Of a stretch of 64,000 bases of DNA, positions 35,038-44,854 are shown in pieces; positions within the stretch are counted from its first letter, which is position 1, and each line of letters starts with the position of its first letter. Source of the stretch: JABDLO01 sp035327565 (GTDB taxonomy: Bacteria > Bacteroidota > Bacteroidia > Chitinophagales > Saprospiraceae); contig DAOLDB010000019.1 in assembly GCA_035327565.1 (NCBI GenBank), positions 3,375 to 67,374 on the forward strand. The letters run 5' to 3'. The notes below the pieces were generated by a model, which saw nothing but the letters and a program-made list of their open reading frames with translations, was not told the origin of the DNA and did not search any database. Both the position numbers and the translations under genes were made by a program.

Positions 35038-36309
35038 ATGGAAAAAAGAACCTTTCTCAAATCACTTCCTTTTTTAGGATCCTTTGCCAGGAGTATGGTC
35101 GATCCCAAAAACTATAAGCCCATCATTTCTCCTGACATCCCGGCTGAAAAACTAGCCAAAGATGAAAAATTCTGGCATTCAATACGAAGAGAATTTCGAA
35201 TTAAACCTGATTATATTAATCTGGAAAATGGTTATTATTGCTTTGTTCCAGAGTTCACCCTTGAAAAATTTATCCAACATATACGCCACATAAATTATGA
35301 AGCATCCTATTACATGAGAACTGTCCAGGGAGACAATAAAAGGAAAATTGTTAAACTACTAAGTAAAGAGGCAGGGTGTGATGAAGAAGAACTGATCATA
35401 ACCAGGAATACCACTGAATCGTTGGACACGGTAATCAGCGGTTTTCCCTGGAAAGAGGGAGACGAAGCTATAATGGCAGAACAGGATTACGGTTCTATGC
35501 TCAATCAGTTTGAATTATTAGCCCAAAGGAAAGGGATTGTCAATAAGAGAATTTCTGTTCCTAACCATCCATCTTCTGATGAAGAAATTGTATGGTTATA
35601 TGAAAAATCCATTACTCCCCGTACTAAATTGATCATGGTTTCCCATATGATTAATATTACCGGTCAAATACTTCCGGTCAACAAAATCTGTAATATGGCA
35701 CATAGTTATGGGGTTGAGGTACTTGTGGATGGGGCACATGCCTTTGGACACTTTCAGTTTTCTTTGAGTGAATTAGATTGTGATTATTACGGCACTAGTC
35801 TACACAAATGGCTAAGTGCACCATTAGGTTCAGGATTTCTTTTTGTTAAAAAAAAGCATATAGGAAAGATACAACCATTATTTGCAGATTGGGATTTAAA
35901 TGAAAAAAGCTTGAATTTTTTAAATCACACAGGCACGCATCCTGTTTTTACTGATTTAGCTATTTTGAATGCCCTTGAATTTCAAAACTATATAGGTCTG
36001 GATAAAAAAGAAGCCCGGTTGAGGCATCTTCAAAACTATTGGAAGGAAAAATTGAAAGAAAATCCCGATGTTATTATAAATACACCCATGGAACCACACA
36101 GATCTTGTGCTATTGGAAATATTGGTTTGAAAAATACCCCACCTGGAAAATTGGCGCACCGCCTTTTTCAAGAATTCAGAATCTGGACCACTGCAATTGA
36201 CAGAGAAAAAGCAGGGGTTCATGGGTGCCGGATAACTCCAAATCTTTACACTACAATTAATGAATTGGATGAATTTGTAAATGCAATGCAATATTTATCA
36301 AAGGTCTGA
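35038..36309 (+). CDS. Class V aminotransferase-fold PLP protein (isopenicillin N epimerase-like)
   Basis: The 423-residue protein begins with a basic, hydrophobic N terminus (KRTFLKSLPFLGSF) resembling an export signal with a Tat-like KR pair. The fold type I core follows: VDGAHAFGH (Asp to the PLP nitrogen) and the Schiff-base Lys near residue 257 in GTSLHKWLSAP. It belongs to the family that includes isopenicillin N epimerase, cysteine desulfurases and kynureninase. The substrate cannot be inferred. It lacks a desulfurase-type catalytic Cys loop that I can recognise. It stands alone. Confidence 0.82.
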   Translation: MEKRTFLKSLPFLGSFARSMVDPKNYKPIISPDIPAEKLAKDEKFWHSIRREFRIKPDYINLENGYYCFVPEFTLEKFIQHIRHINYEASYYMRTVQGDNKRKIVKLLSKEAGCDEEELIITRNTTESLDTVISGFPWKEGDEAIMAEQDYGSMLNQFELLAQRKGIVNKRISVPNHPSSDEEIVWLYEKSITPRTKLIMVSHMINITGQILPVNKICNMAHSYGVEVLVDGAHAFGHFQFSLSELDCDYYGTSLHKWLSAPLGSGFLFVKKKHIGKIQPLFADWDLNEKSLNFLNHTGTHPVFTDLAILNALEFQNYIGLDKKEARLRHLQNYWKEKLKENPDVIINTPMEPHRSCAIGNIGLKNTPPGKLAHRLFQEFRIWTTAIDREKAGVHGCRITPNLYTTINELDEFVNAMQYLSKV

Positions 36310-36602
36310 TTAGCCAATGATTTAAAAAGTTACCGGTGTTATTCGTTTAATCCATTCCTGTAGCAAAACCTATATCATGAGTATATTCAAAGGAACATTA
36401 AAAGTTAACCCATAACTTTAAACGAAAGCGCATGGTAAGTAGTCTAATTTTAATGGTATCTGTTAAATATAAAAATATTGTGCCCACCGCTTTATTAAAT
36501 GATTTGTTAACAAGCCATAAAAAGGGATGAATTGATCAACCTTATGAGGAATTTTATGTCTTTTATAGATTTATTAATTACAATGAAATTTAAAGTAACT
36601 GA
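36310..36602. other. Intergenic region upstream of the efflux operon
   Basis: It is AT-rich; no gene, clear terminator or exact TAnnTTTG box was found. Confidence 0.4.
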
Positions 36603-37682
36603 ATGAAACCCCTACTTACTATATTTTTTGCTGTCCTTGTTTTGATACTTTTCAAAGTATTATATCTGGATAAGAAAGAATCAAAAGATGATAAACAGGT
36701 CGTTTTGAGAGAAGTTCCTGCCAATACCGGACCTGCCAACGCTATTTTGGTCGATATACATGTGGCGCGAAAAGCTGAAACCGCCAATATTATCTATGCT
36801 TCCGGAACAATGGTAGCAAATGAAGAGGTTGAAATTCGAAGTGAAATCAATGGTCGTGTCATTGAGTTAAGGATTGATGAGGGATCAAAAGTTGCTAAAG
36901 ATCAACTTATTGCTCGCCTGGATGATAGAGATTTACAAGCACAACTTAAAAGACTTGAATTTGAAGAAGAGTTAGCCAACCAAACAGAAGCCAGACAAAG
37001 AAGATTATTGGAAATCGACGCTATCAGTAAAGAGGAATATGATTTGGCCATGAATACAGTAAAAACCTTGTCCGCTGACAAAGAACTATTACTCGTAAAT
37101 CTTGACAAAACCAGAATATCAGCTCCTTTTCATGGAAGAATAGGTCTCAAAAATATATCTCTGGGAGCATACATTACTCCTCAGGAACTCATTGCAAATC
37201 TGGTGCAAACCGATCCCATTCGCATCGATTTTACCATTCCTGAAAGATATTCATCTAAAGTAAAAATCAATCAAACCTTTACATTTAATGTAGACGGCAG
37301 AGATGAAAATTTTGAGGCACGGGTGGTGGCCATTGATCCCAAAATCGATGAAGAATTGAGAACATTGAGAATAAGGGCAATCACATCCAATAAAAATGAT
37401 TTGTTTTTGCCAGGTATGTTTGTACGTCTCACCTTCCCTTTAGATGCAGAAAAATCCATCATGGTACCTACAGAGTCTATAATACCGATTTTAAAAGGGA
37501 AAAAAGTATTCGTGATGAATCAAGGAAGAGCGGAAGAAAGAATTGTAACAACCGGTTTGAGAACCGACCGGAATATTCAGATTTTAGATGGTGTATCCGA
37601 AGGTGATTCAATTATCACCAGTGCATTAATCAATATCATTCAAGGCAGCCCCGTTGCAATAAAGCAAATTATAAATCCATAA
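36603..37682 (+). CDS. RND efflux periplasmic adaptor (membrane fusion protein)
   Basis: The 359-residue protein has an N-terminal membrane anchor or signal (residues 3-22) and then the usual order: a barrel strand, half lipoyl domain (EIRSEINGRVIELRIDEGSK), alpha-helical hairpin (about 105-160), second half lipoyl domain (ISAPFHGRIGLKNISLGAYI) and beta-barrel and membrane-proximal domains. It joins the inner membrane pump to the TolC channel. It is 9 nt before the pump gene, so the two are one operon. Confidence 0.93.
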   Translation: MKPLLTIFFAVLVLILFKVLYLDKKESKDDKQVVLREVPANTGPANAILVDIHVARKAETANIIYASGTMVANEEVEIRSEINGRVIELRIDEGSKVAKDQLIARLDDRDLQAQLKRLEFEEELANQTEARQRRLLEIDAISKEEYDLAMNTVKTLSADKELLLVNLDKTRISAPFHGRIGLKNISLGAYITPQELIANLVQTDPIRIDFTIPERYSSKVKINQTFTFNVDGRDENFEARVVAIDPKIDEELRTLRIRAITSNKNDLFLPGMFVRLTFPLDAEKSIMVPTESIIPILKGKKVFVMNQGRAEERIVTTGLRTDRNIQILDGVSEGDSIITSALINIIQGSPVAIKQIINP

Positions 37683-37691
37683 TTTTAACCT

Positions 37692-40600
37692 ATGTCACTA
37701 TCCACACTATCCATAAAAAGACCCATTCTTGCTATTGTCATGAATCTTCTCATTTTATTATTTGGATTCATCTCAATAGGGTTTCTGGGAGTGCGTGAAT
37801 TTCCATCTATTGATCCTCCTATTGTATCGGTATCTACATCATATCCGGGAGCAAATTCAGAAATCATTGAAAGAGAAATCACAGAACCCCTTGAAAAAGC
37901 CATCAATAGTGTAGAAGGAATAAGAACAATCAGTTCCAGATCCAGTCTGGGGTCGAGCAACATCACAGTAGAATTTAACCTGAACACCGATATGGAACAG
38001 GCTGCCAATGATGTAAGGGATAAAGTATCACAGACTATTGGACAATTGCCTAGAGACATGGATGGTATGCCAAGAGTTGCCAAGGCTGATGCGGATTCTG
38101 AAGTTATCATGGCTATCAGTATGTGGAGCAATGACCGGAATTTACTGGAACTGACAGATTACGCTGACAATGTGGTAGCACCCAGATTTGAAACCATTCC
38201 CATGGTAAGTGGGGTAAGAATTTGGGGATCAAAAAAATATGCTATGCGTATATGGATGGATCCTGCAAAAATGGCAGCGCAGGCCATCACCACCCAAGAC
38301 ATCAAAAATGCTCTGGACAGAGAGAATATTGAGCTTCCCAGTGGCAAATTACAAGGAGATGTTACAGAATTGGCAGTAAAAACGTCTGGTGTTTTCAGAA
38401 CTGAAGAGGACTTTAACAATCTGATTGTCCGCTCTGATCAATTTAAAACCATCCGACTGAAAGATGTTGGTTATGCAGTATTAGGTCCTGAAAATGAAGA
38501 GGGCATTCTGCGTATCAATCAAAGACCCAGGGTAGCTGTAGCCATCAGTCCACAACCCGGAGCCAACTATCTTGAGATAGCGACTGAAGTGAGGAATCGC
38601 TTTGATCAGGTAAAAAGCGACTTACCTGAAGATTTGACCATGGAAATGTTTTTGGATTATACCGTTTTCATTGAAAACTCAGTGAAAGAAGTTCAGGAGA
38701 CCATATATATAGCAGTAGGTCTGGTAATATTTATCATCTTCCTGTTTTTCAGGGACTGGATCATGGCTATTCGGCCATTGATTGATATTCCTGTGTCTTT
38801 GATTGGGACATTTTTCATAATGTATCTGTTTGGGTTCTCTATCAATGTATTGACATTATTGGCTATAGTATTAGCAACCGGTTTGGTGGTTGATGATGGT
38901 ATTGTAGTAACAGAAAACATTTTTAAGAAAATTGAAGCCGGAATGAACCCGATTGAAGCTGCTGTCAAAGGTTCCAATGAAATTATATTTGCCGTCATTT
39001 CGACTTCGGTCACTCTTGCCGTCGTATTCCTCCCAGTAGTTTTCATGGAAGGCTTTGTGGGACGACTCTTCAGAGAGTTTGGAATTGTACTCGCATCTGC
39101 AGTATTGATTTCTTCCTTTGTATCTCTTACACTCACCCCAATGCTGAATGCCTATCTGATCAGAAAAAAAGATAAAAGAAACAAGTTCTTCATGATGACC
39201 GAACCTTTTTTCAAAAGTATGGAATCCGGGTATAAATCAGGGCTTTCCAAATTTCTGAAAAGAAAGCAATGGGTATTTGGTATTTTTCTCATAGTAGTCG
39301 GCATGATATTTTTCTATGGCAAACAATTAAAATCAGAATTAGCGCCATTGGATGACCGGAGTGTGTTGGTAATCAATATGGTAACACCGGAAGGCTCCAG
39401 TTATGAGTTTATGGATAATTACGTTCAGAAAGCAGCAATGATTTTAAATCAACTTCCGGGTGTAATTGGAGTGATGACCTATACTTCACCAGGTTTCTCA
39501 GGTCCAGGGGGAGCCAATACTGCATTTTCACGCATTACTCTGGAAGATCCTAAAGACCGCGAATACAGTCAAAGTCAGTTGAATAATTTTGTAAATGCAC
39601 AGCTCCGTAAAATGCCTGATGCTAAAGCCTTTTCCAGTGAAAGACAAACCATCGGCGGGAATCGGCGAGGAGGATTGCCAGTTCAATACGTTCTGCAAGC
39701 TCCGGATTTAGAGACGTTAAGAGAGTACATTCCTAAATTTATGGACGAGGTAGAAAACCATCCTGATTTAGCAATATCCGATATTGATCTTAAATTCAAC
39801 AAACCGGAACTCGCCATATCCATCGATAGAGATAAAGCCCAAAGCATGGGAGTCTCTGTTGCCGATGTTTCCACTACCATGCAGCTGGCCTTTGCCGGTC
39901 AACGGTTCAGCTACTTCAATAAAGATGGCAGACAATATCAGGTGATTGGTCAATTCGACCGTGGTAACCGGGACGAACCTCTGGATCTGAAATCACTTTA
40001 TGTGAAAAATGCACAAGGTGCTATGATACAGCTTGACAATATAGTAAGAGTGGAAGAAGAAAGCTCTCCCCCTACCCTTTACCGGTATAACCGCTGGTTG
40101 AGTGCGACGGTTTCGGCAGGTCTTGCTCCTGGGAGAACCATTGCTGATGGAATTAATGCTATGAACAGCATTCGCGATAAATTGGATGACCCCAACATTC
40201 GAACCACATTAACAGGATCATCCAGGGATTATGTTGAAAGTTCTGACAGCACTTTATTCTCTTTTTTCTTAGCACTTATATTGGTTTACCTGATCCTTGC
40301 AGCTCAGTTTGAAAGCTTTATTGACCCATTTATTATCATGCTGACCGTGCCACTTGCTTTGGCTGGGGCTGTATTTTCACTTTGGCTGACAGGCCAAACA
40401 TTAAATATTTTCAGCCAGATTGGTATCATTATGTTGATAGGCTTGGTAACAAAAAATGGTATCCTGATTGTCGAATTCGCTAACCAACTCAGGGCCAAAG
40501 GTATGTCCATACATGAAGCAGCACTAGAAGCTGCTACGTTGCGAATGAGACCCATCATTATGACCACTTTGGCAACTGCTCTGGGCGCATTGCCTATAGC

Positions 40601-40778
40601 TTTGGCTTTAGGTTCTGCGGGAAAAAGCAGAATGTCAATGGGAACAGTAGTTATCGGGGGATTGCTTTTCTCTCTGGCGCTAACTCTGTATGTTATTCCT
40701 GCCATGTATATATACCTTACCCGTGAAAAGGATTTTGCAAGGATGGAAAAGATTGAACAATATGCTAAAGCAGGTTGA
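37692..40778 (+). CDS. RND family efflux transporter permease (AcrB/MexB type)
   Basis: The 1028-residue protein has 12 transmembrane segments in two repeats with large periplasmic loops after TM1 and TM7. The proton-relay acidic pair is in TM4 (ATGLVVDDGIVVTEN), and GLVTKNGILIVEFANQL is present in TM10. These fit the hydrophobe/amphiphile (HAE-1) class rather than heavy-metal pumps. It exports drugs, bile-like compounds or endogenous amphiphiles by proton antiport. The adaptor precedes it and a TolC-family gene follows. Confidence 0.95.
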   Translation: MSLSTLSIKRPILAIVMNLLILLFGFISIGFLGVREFPSIDPPIVSVSTSYPGANSEIIEREITEPLEKAINSVEGIRTISSRSSLGSSNITVEFNLNTDMEQAANDVRDKVSQTIGQLPRDMDGMPRVAKADADSEVIMAISMWSNDRNLLELTDYADNVVAPRFETIPMVSGVRIWGSKKYAMRIWMDPAKMAAQAITTQDIKNALDRENIELPSGKLQGDVTELAVKTSGVFRTEEDFNNLIVRSDQFKTIRLKDVGYAVLGPENEEGILRINQRPRVAVAISPQPGANYLEIATEVRNRFDQVKSDLPEDLTMEMFLDYTVFIENSVKEVQETIYIAVGLVIFIIFLFFRDWIMAIRPLIDIPVSLIGTFFIMYLFGFSINVLTLLAIVLATGLVVDDGIVVTENIFKKIEAGMNPIEAAVKGSNEIIFAVISTSVTLAVVFLPVVFMEGFVGRLFREFGIVLASAVLISSFVSLTLTPMLNAYLIRKKDKRNKFFMMTEPFFKSMESGYKSGLSKFLKRKQWVFGIFLIVVGMIFFYGKQLKSELAPLDDRSVLVINMVTPEGSSYEFMDNYVQKAAMILNQLPGVIGVMTYTSPGFSGPGGANTAFSRITLEDPKDREYSQSQLNNFVNAQLRKMPDAKAFSSERQTIGGNRRGGLPVQYVLQAPDLETLREYIPKFMDEVENHPDLAISDIDLKFNKPELAISIDRDKAQSMGVSVADVSTTMQLAFAGQRFSYFNKDGRQYQVIGQFDRGNRDEPLDLKSLYVKNAQGAMIQLDNIVRVEEESSPPTLYRYNRWLSATVSAGLAPGRTIADGINAMNSIRDKLDDPNIRTTLTGSSRDYVESSDSTLFSFFLALILVYLILAAQFESFIDPFIIMLTVPLALAGAVFSLWLTGQTLNIFSQIGIIMLIGLVTKNGILIVEFANQLRAKGMSIHEAALEAATLRMRPIIMTTLATALGALPIALALGSAGKSRMSMGTVVIGGLLFSLALTLYVIPAMYIYLTREKDFARMEKIEQYAKAG

Positions 40779-40892
40779 TTAAGATTCCAATTTATACTTC
40801 ATAAGATTAGGCAGGATCATTGCATGCTACATCTTATAATTTTTATTTAAGTAAAACACGTATTCTTTATATAAAAATTTGAAATTAATACC

Positions 40893-42191
40893 ATGGGTAG
40901 ATTAATGTTGATTGTATGTATAATATTCATGTACCTGCAAACAATGAAGAGTCAGGATGTATTCACTTTAGATGAAGCCATCATCATTGCATTAAGGCAA
41001 AATTTTGGGATACAAATTGCTAAAATGGAAACAGATGTTGCGGAAATGCAAATTTATCCTGCTAATGCAGGCCTTGGACCCATTATTGATATTGTTGGTA
41101 ACATGGGCCTCACAGGAAACAATGTGGATTTGACTTTCCTTGACGGAAACAGTCTGAACAGGTATGGGTATGTAATTGCTCCCAATTTGGGAATAAATGT
41201 AGCCATACCTTTATATGATGGACAACGTGGAAAAACCATTTTAGAAAGACTTAAAAAAGAGAAAGAATTTGCAGACCTGGAGAGTCAGCTAGCCATTCAA
41301 AATGTATTGATAGATGTTATTTCAGCCTATTATGATGTCATTTTACAACAAGAAATCGAACAATATCTATTGACCATCATTGCCTATTATGAAGACAGGC
41401 TTAGAATTACTGAAGAAAGATGGAAATTAGGAAGAGGCTCCAAGCTGGATTATCTCCAATCACGCACTGATTTGAACACTCAACTTTCCGAACTGGCTTT
41501 GGCACAAAACAATATGAAAAACAACAAAATCCGATTGAATTACCTGCTCAATCGAGATCTTTATACAGAATTTAAAACTGAAAATATAATCTCACTCCGA
41601 AAAGACTATAACCTGGCAGAGTTGCTGGATGATGCCCGGTATAATAACCGTGATTTACGCATAGTTGATAAAATGAGAACAATAAACGAAATCAGAGATA
41701 AAGAAATTAATGCAGGTAGTCGTCCACAGATCTTTTTTAACGGGAGTGGAGGTTTTAATTTTACTCAGTCGAATACTGGCTTCTTATTAAGAAACCGAAA
41801 CACTGCATTGACGGGAAGCATTTCTGCTGTTTGGAATGTCTTCGATGGACAAAACCGGAAAAAACAAATTGCCATCAACCAATTGAATACCAGGATTATA
41901 GAAAATCAGAAAGAAAACCTGATGGCTCAGGTTATCAGTGAATTGGTAGCAGCATACAATCGTTTTAATTCTGATAAAGAGATCCTTCGCCTGGAGCAGG
42001 AAAATAAAGAATTGGCAGAAGAAAATCTCAATATTTCTCTTGAAAAATTCAAGTTGGGTGGCTCCACCATTCTTGAACTCAATGAAGACCAGCAGAGATA
42101 TGATAATGCATTAAACAGGTTGGTGACTGCTCAGTACAACATAAAAATTACTGAATTGGAAATGCTCAGATTGAGTGGAGGAATCTATTAA
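40893..42191 (+). CDS. TolC-family outer membrane efflux channel
   Basis: The 432-residue protein has a signal peptide (to about residue 20) and two repeats of the outer membrane efflux domain with long helices, for example LERLKKEKEFADLESQLAIQ, and a C-terminal repeat ending FKLGGSTILELNEDQQRYDN. It supplies the outer membrane duct for the adjacent adaptor and pump. It starts 114 bp after the pump gene and is probably in the same operon. Confidence 0.92.
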   Translation: MGRLMLIVCIIFMYLQTMKSQDVFTLDEAIIIALRQNFGIQIAKMETDVAEMQIYPANAGLGPIIDIVGNMGLTGNNVDLTFLDGNSLNRYGYVIAPNLGINVAIPLYDGQRGKTILERLKKEKEFADLESQLAIQNVLIDVISAYYDVILQQEIEQYLLTIIAYYEDRLRITEERWKLGRGSKLDYLQSRTDLNTQLSELALAQNNMKNNKIRLNYLLNRDLYTEFKTENIISLRKDYNLAELLDDARYNNRDLRIVDKMRTINEIRDKEINAGSRPQIFFNGSGGFNFTQSNTGFLLRNRNTALTGSISAVWNVFDGQNRKKQIAINQLNTRIIENQKENLMAQVISELVAAYNRFNSDKEILRLEQENKELAEENLNISLEKFKLGGSTILELNEDQQRYDNALNRLVTAQYNIKITELEMLRLSGGIY

Positions 42192-42194
42192 TGA

Positions 42195-42533
42195 TCAGCA
42201 AGGGAAAACCTGAGATCGTATTTCCCTGGTGACAATAATCTCCTGCTGTATCAAATCCCGGTCAATGCCTGAAGGATAACAATCAATACTTTCTTCAAGT
42301 ACTTCTAAATAGTGATCAAGCGCATCAAGTGCTTTCAGACAATTGGTAGCAGATTCTGTGAGGCGCCATACTTCCACCCTGATCCTTGCTTCTACATTAG
42401 CTTCAGTAGTAATATTTCTCAACTCTATCGAGTCATCACAATTAATAAGACTCTTCTTGCAAGCAGAAAAACTTACAAAGAGGAATAACACAATCATCAA
42501 ATAACATATCTGAAAAATTGTTTTACCATTCAT
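42195..42533 (-). CDS. Small hypothetical lipoprotein A (paralogue of the next gene)
   Basis: The ATG at 42533 gives 112 residues with a signal peptide and lipobox (FVSFSAC), then CDD, a helical body and Cys at the end (SQVFPC). The C-terminal half (ALDHYLEVLEESIDCYP, then IQQEIIVTREIRSQVF) resembles that of the next gene in spacing and cysteine position. I do not recognise a family. It converges on the TolC gene with 3 bp between them. Confidence 0.65.
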   Translation of the reverse strand: MNGKTIFQICYLMIVLFLFVSFSACKKSLINCDDSIELRNITTEANVEARIRVEVWRLTESATNCLKALDALDHYLEVLEESIDCYPSGIDRDLIQQEIIVTREIRSQVFPC

Positions 42534-42646
42534 AAAGTGCATTTTATTTTTACTATCAATCATTAACCTATTGAATAAAACGATGAGCTAACTCCTTTTA
42601 TGAAAATCAGAGATAAAAAAAAGATTTTTTCATCAAAAATCTTTCT

Positions 42647-42976
42647 CTAACAAGTTAGAGAATTCCTGTTTTGGGTGGCTTCGCTAATATCCTGATCCAA
42701 TTGGGCTTGTTGCGCCGGGTCAAAACACTCCCTGATATCACGTAAAACATCAATATAAGAATCAAATGCATTTCTTAAATCCCTGCATAAACTGGAACTG
42801 GTCGGATCAGCATTGAATGCAGTGATTGCCTGATTCAGGGATTGAACCTCAGAACTTAATAAGTCATTGACAGACATTGGATCATCACAATCCACCTTAT
42901 TCTTACTACATGAAATCAAAAGCATGCTAAAAATGAAAATCATAACGGGCCACCCAATATATTTTTTTACTATCAT
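42647..42976 (-). CDS. Small hypothetical lipoprotein B (paralogue of the previous gene)
   Basis: The 109-residue protein has a signal peptide and lipobox (LLISC), a CDD motif, a short Ser-rich stretch, then an amphipathic helical pair (AFDSYIDVLRDIRECFDP, QAQLDQDISEATQN) and a terminal Cys (NSLTC). The cysteine pattern matches lipoprotein A. It sits 113 bp upstream of A on the same strand, so tandem duplication is likely. Function unknown. Confidence 0.65.
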   Translation of the reverse strand: MIVKKYIGWPVMIFIFSMLLISCSKNKVDCDDPMSVNDLLSSEVQSLNQAITAFNADPTSSSLCRDLRNAFDSYIDVLRDIRECFDPAQQAQLDQDISEATQNRNSLTC

Positions 42977-43299
42977 AATGATTTATATTTTATGAATAAC
43001 AGTAAAATTTAGAACCAGACAATGAACACTAATGTTGCAATAAATGACTCAAAAATATATAAAACAGTAATTAATACCCTGAATTAATCACTTCAATCGT
43101 AGTAATTTTTTTTTTGAAGTGAATATAACACGATGAATATTATGACCATTTCAATGGTATTGTTCGAAACATCCCTCAAAATGTATAAATAAAGGTAAAA
43201 TCTCGATGTACAATATTATTTCCACTCCATGGTGATTTTAATTGCCAATAGTTATGGATGTACTGAATGATATTCAACATATCAAAATATATTAAAACA
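42977..43299. other. Divergent AT-rich intergenic region
   Basis: No gene was found. An 8-bp inverted repeat CACTTCAA/TTGAAGTG (43089-43096 with 43114-43121) lies about midway. No exact TAnnTTTG box was seen on either strand. Confidence 0.45.
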
Positions 43300-43989
43300 A
43301 TGATAATCAAATTTTTAGGACACGCAGGTTTTTATATGAAAACATTAGGGAAGCACTTGATTATTGATCCGTTTATTACCGGCAATTCTCTTGCCGAGGG
43401 AATAATTGACATCAAAAAACTGAAAGCTGACTATATTTTACTGACGCATGGACATGGAGATCATATTGCTGACGCAGAAACCATTGCTTCAAATAACAAT
43501 GCAACCATCATTTCCAATTATGAAATTGTCACCTGGTATGGTCAAAAAAACATTAAAGGTCATGGAATGAATATAGGAGGGAAATATTCATTTGACTTTG
43601 GCACAGTACGTTATACTACTGCAATCCATTCTTCGGTTCTGCCCGATGGCACCTATGCAGGCAATCCTGGCGGTTTTATCATACAAAATGAAGAAGAAGT
43701 ATTTTATCATGCCGGAGATACCGCTTTAACTTTAGATATGAAACTGATTCCACAATTGGGATATAAGCTTGATTTTGCTATCTTACCCATTGGGGACAAC
43801 TTTACTATGGGATATGAAGACGCTCTGATTGCAGCTACTTATTTGGAATGTGATATTATTATTGGATGCCATTTCAATACTTTTCCTCCTATTACCATTG
43901 ATACACAAAAAGCCAGCGAAGTTTTTACAAAAGCAGGAAAAAAATTATTGATCCCTGAGGTAGGTAAAATTGTCGATGTATCTTTGTGA
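43300..43989 (+). CDS. UPF0173-type metal-dependent hydrolase (metallo-beta-lactamase fold)
   Basis: The ATG at 43300 gives 229 residues (MIIKFLGHAGFYMK); an upstream start at 43267 adds 11 unlikely residues. The metal-binding motif THGHGDH is followed by later ligands in AIHSS, FYHAGDTA and IIGCHFNTFP. UPF0173 proteins are conserved cytoplasmic hydrolases of unknown physiological substrate. It ends 25 bp before parA on the same strand and may be co-transcribed. Confidence 0.88.
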   Translation: MIIKFLGHAGFYMKTLGKHLIIDPFITGNSLAEGIIDIKKLKADYILLTHGHGDHIADAETIASNNNATIISNYEIVTWYGQKNIKGHGMNIGGKYSFDFGTVRYTTAIHSSVLPDGTYAGNPGGFIIQNEEEVFYHAGDTALTLDMKLIPQLGYKLDFAILPIGDNFTMGYEDALIAATYLECDIIIGCHFNTFPPITIDTQKASEVFTKAGKKLLIPEVGKIVDVSL

Positions 43990-44014
43990 TTCATTTTATA
44001 AAAAAGATCATCAC

Positions 44015-44854
44015 ATGGGTAAAATTATAGCCATTGCAAATCAAAAGGGAGGGGTTGGAAAAACCACTACTGCCATCAATTTGGCAGCGGCATTGGCCAT
44101 ACTCAATAAAAAAATTCTTCTTGTGGATGCTGACCCTCAGGCAAATTCCAGTTCAGGCGTTGGTATTTATATCAAAGAGGAAAATTACAGTTTATTTGAC
44201 GTGCTTATTGATGGATTGGCACCTGCTGAAGCGATTGTAACAACACGGACACCCAACCTCGATTTACTTCCTGCTTCCATTGATCTGGTTGGAGCAGAAA
44301 TTGAACTGATAAATGCCAATAACAAATCTACGGCCTTAAAGGAAGTGCTGGAACCTTTGAGAAATACATATGACTACATATTCATTGATTGCCTTCCATC
44401 ATTGGGATTGATCACATTGAATGCGCTTACCGCTGCTGACAGTGTATTAATTCCTCTACAATGTGAATTCTTTGCTTTGGAGGGATATGGCAAATTGAAA
44501 GACACTATTAATATGATCAAAGAAACCACGAATCCTGCCCTTGAAATTGAGGGAGTAGTAATGTCAATGTATGACAAAAGACTTAATATGGCCAATATTG
44601 TTATCAAAGAAGTATCCGAGATTATAAGCGATAAAGTGTTCGAAACCATCATCCATAGAAACTCCAAAGTGGGAGAATCTCCCAGTTTGGGTATGCCTGT
44701 TATCCTATACGATGTGGCCAGCAAAGGTGCCAATAATTATCTCAATTTAGCTAAGGAGTTCTTAGCCCAGAATGAAGACGGTGTTTTTAAAAAAATGAAT
44801 GACCAAAAAGTGAGAGCATTTCTCTCCAATGCGGCCTCGAAGCAAACTATATGA
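44015..44854 (+). CDS. parA: Chromosome partitioning ATPase ParA (Soj)
   Basis: The ATG at 44015 gives 279 residues (MGKIIAIANQKGG). It has the deviant Walker A motif KGGVGKTT, switch DADPQANSS and Walker B IFIDCLPSLG. It acts with ParB and parS to segregate the origin region. It overlaps parB by 4 nt (ATGA). An upstream start at 43970 is rejected since it would run into the preceding gene. Confidence 0.96.
   Translation: MGKIIAIANQKGGVGKTTTAINLAAALAILNKKILLVDADPQANSSSGVGIYIKEENYSLFDVLIDGLAPAEAIVTTRTPNLDLLPASIDLVGAEIELINANNKSTALKEVLEPLRNTYDYIFIDCLPSLGLITLNALTAADSVLIPLQCEFFALEGYGKLKDTINMIKETTNPALEIEGVVMSMYDKRLNMANIVIKEVSEIISDKVFETIIHRNSKVGESPSLGMPVILYDVASKGANNYLNLAKEFLAQNEDGVFKKMNDQKVRAFLSNAASKQTI

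Noticed and set aside
38693..39136. Minus-strand open frame inside the RND permease
   Set aside because: It is a shadow frame; the permease is conserved through this segment.
43144..43157. Short dyad ACCATTTCAATGGT
   Set aside because: A 6-bp arm with a 2-nt centre in AT-rich DNA is expected by chance; similar CATTTCAATGG strings elsewhere in the window share no context.
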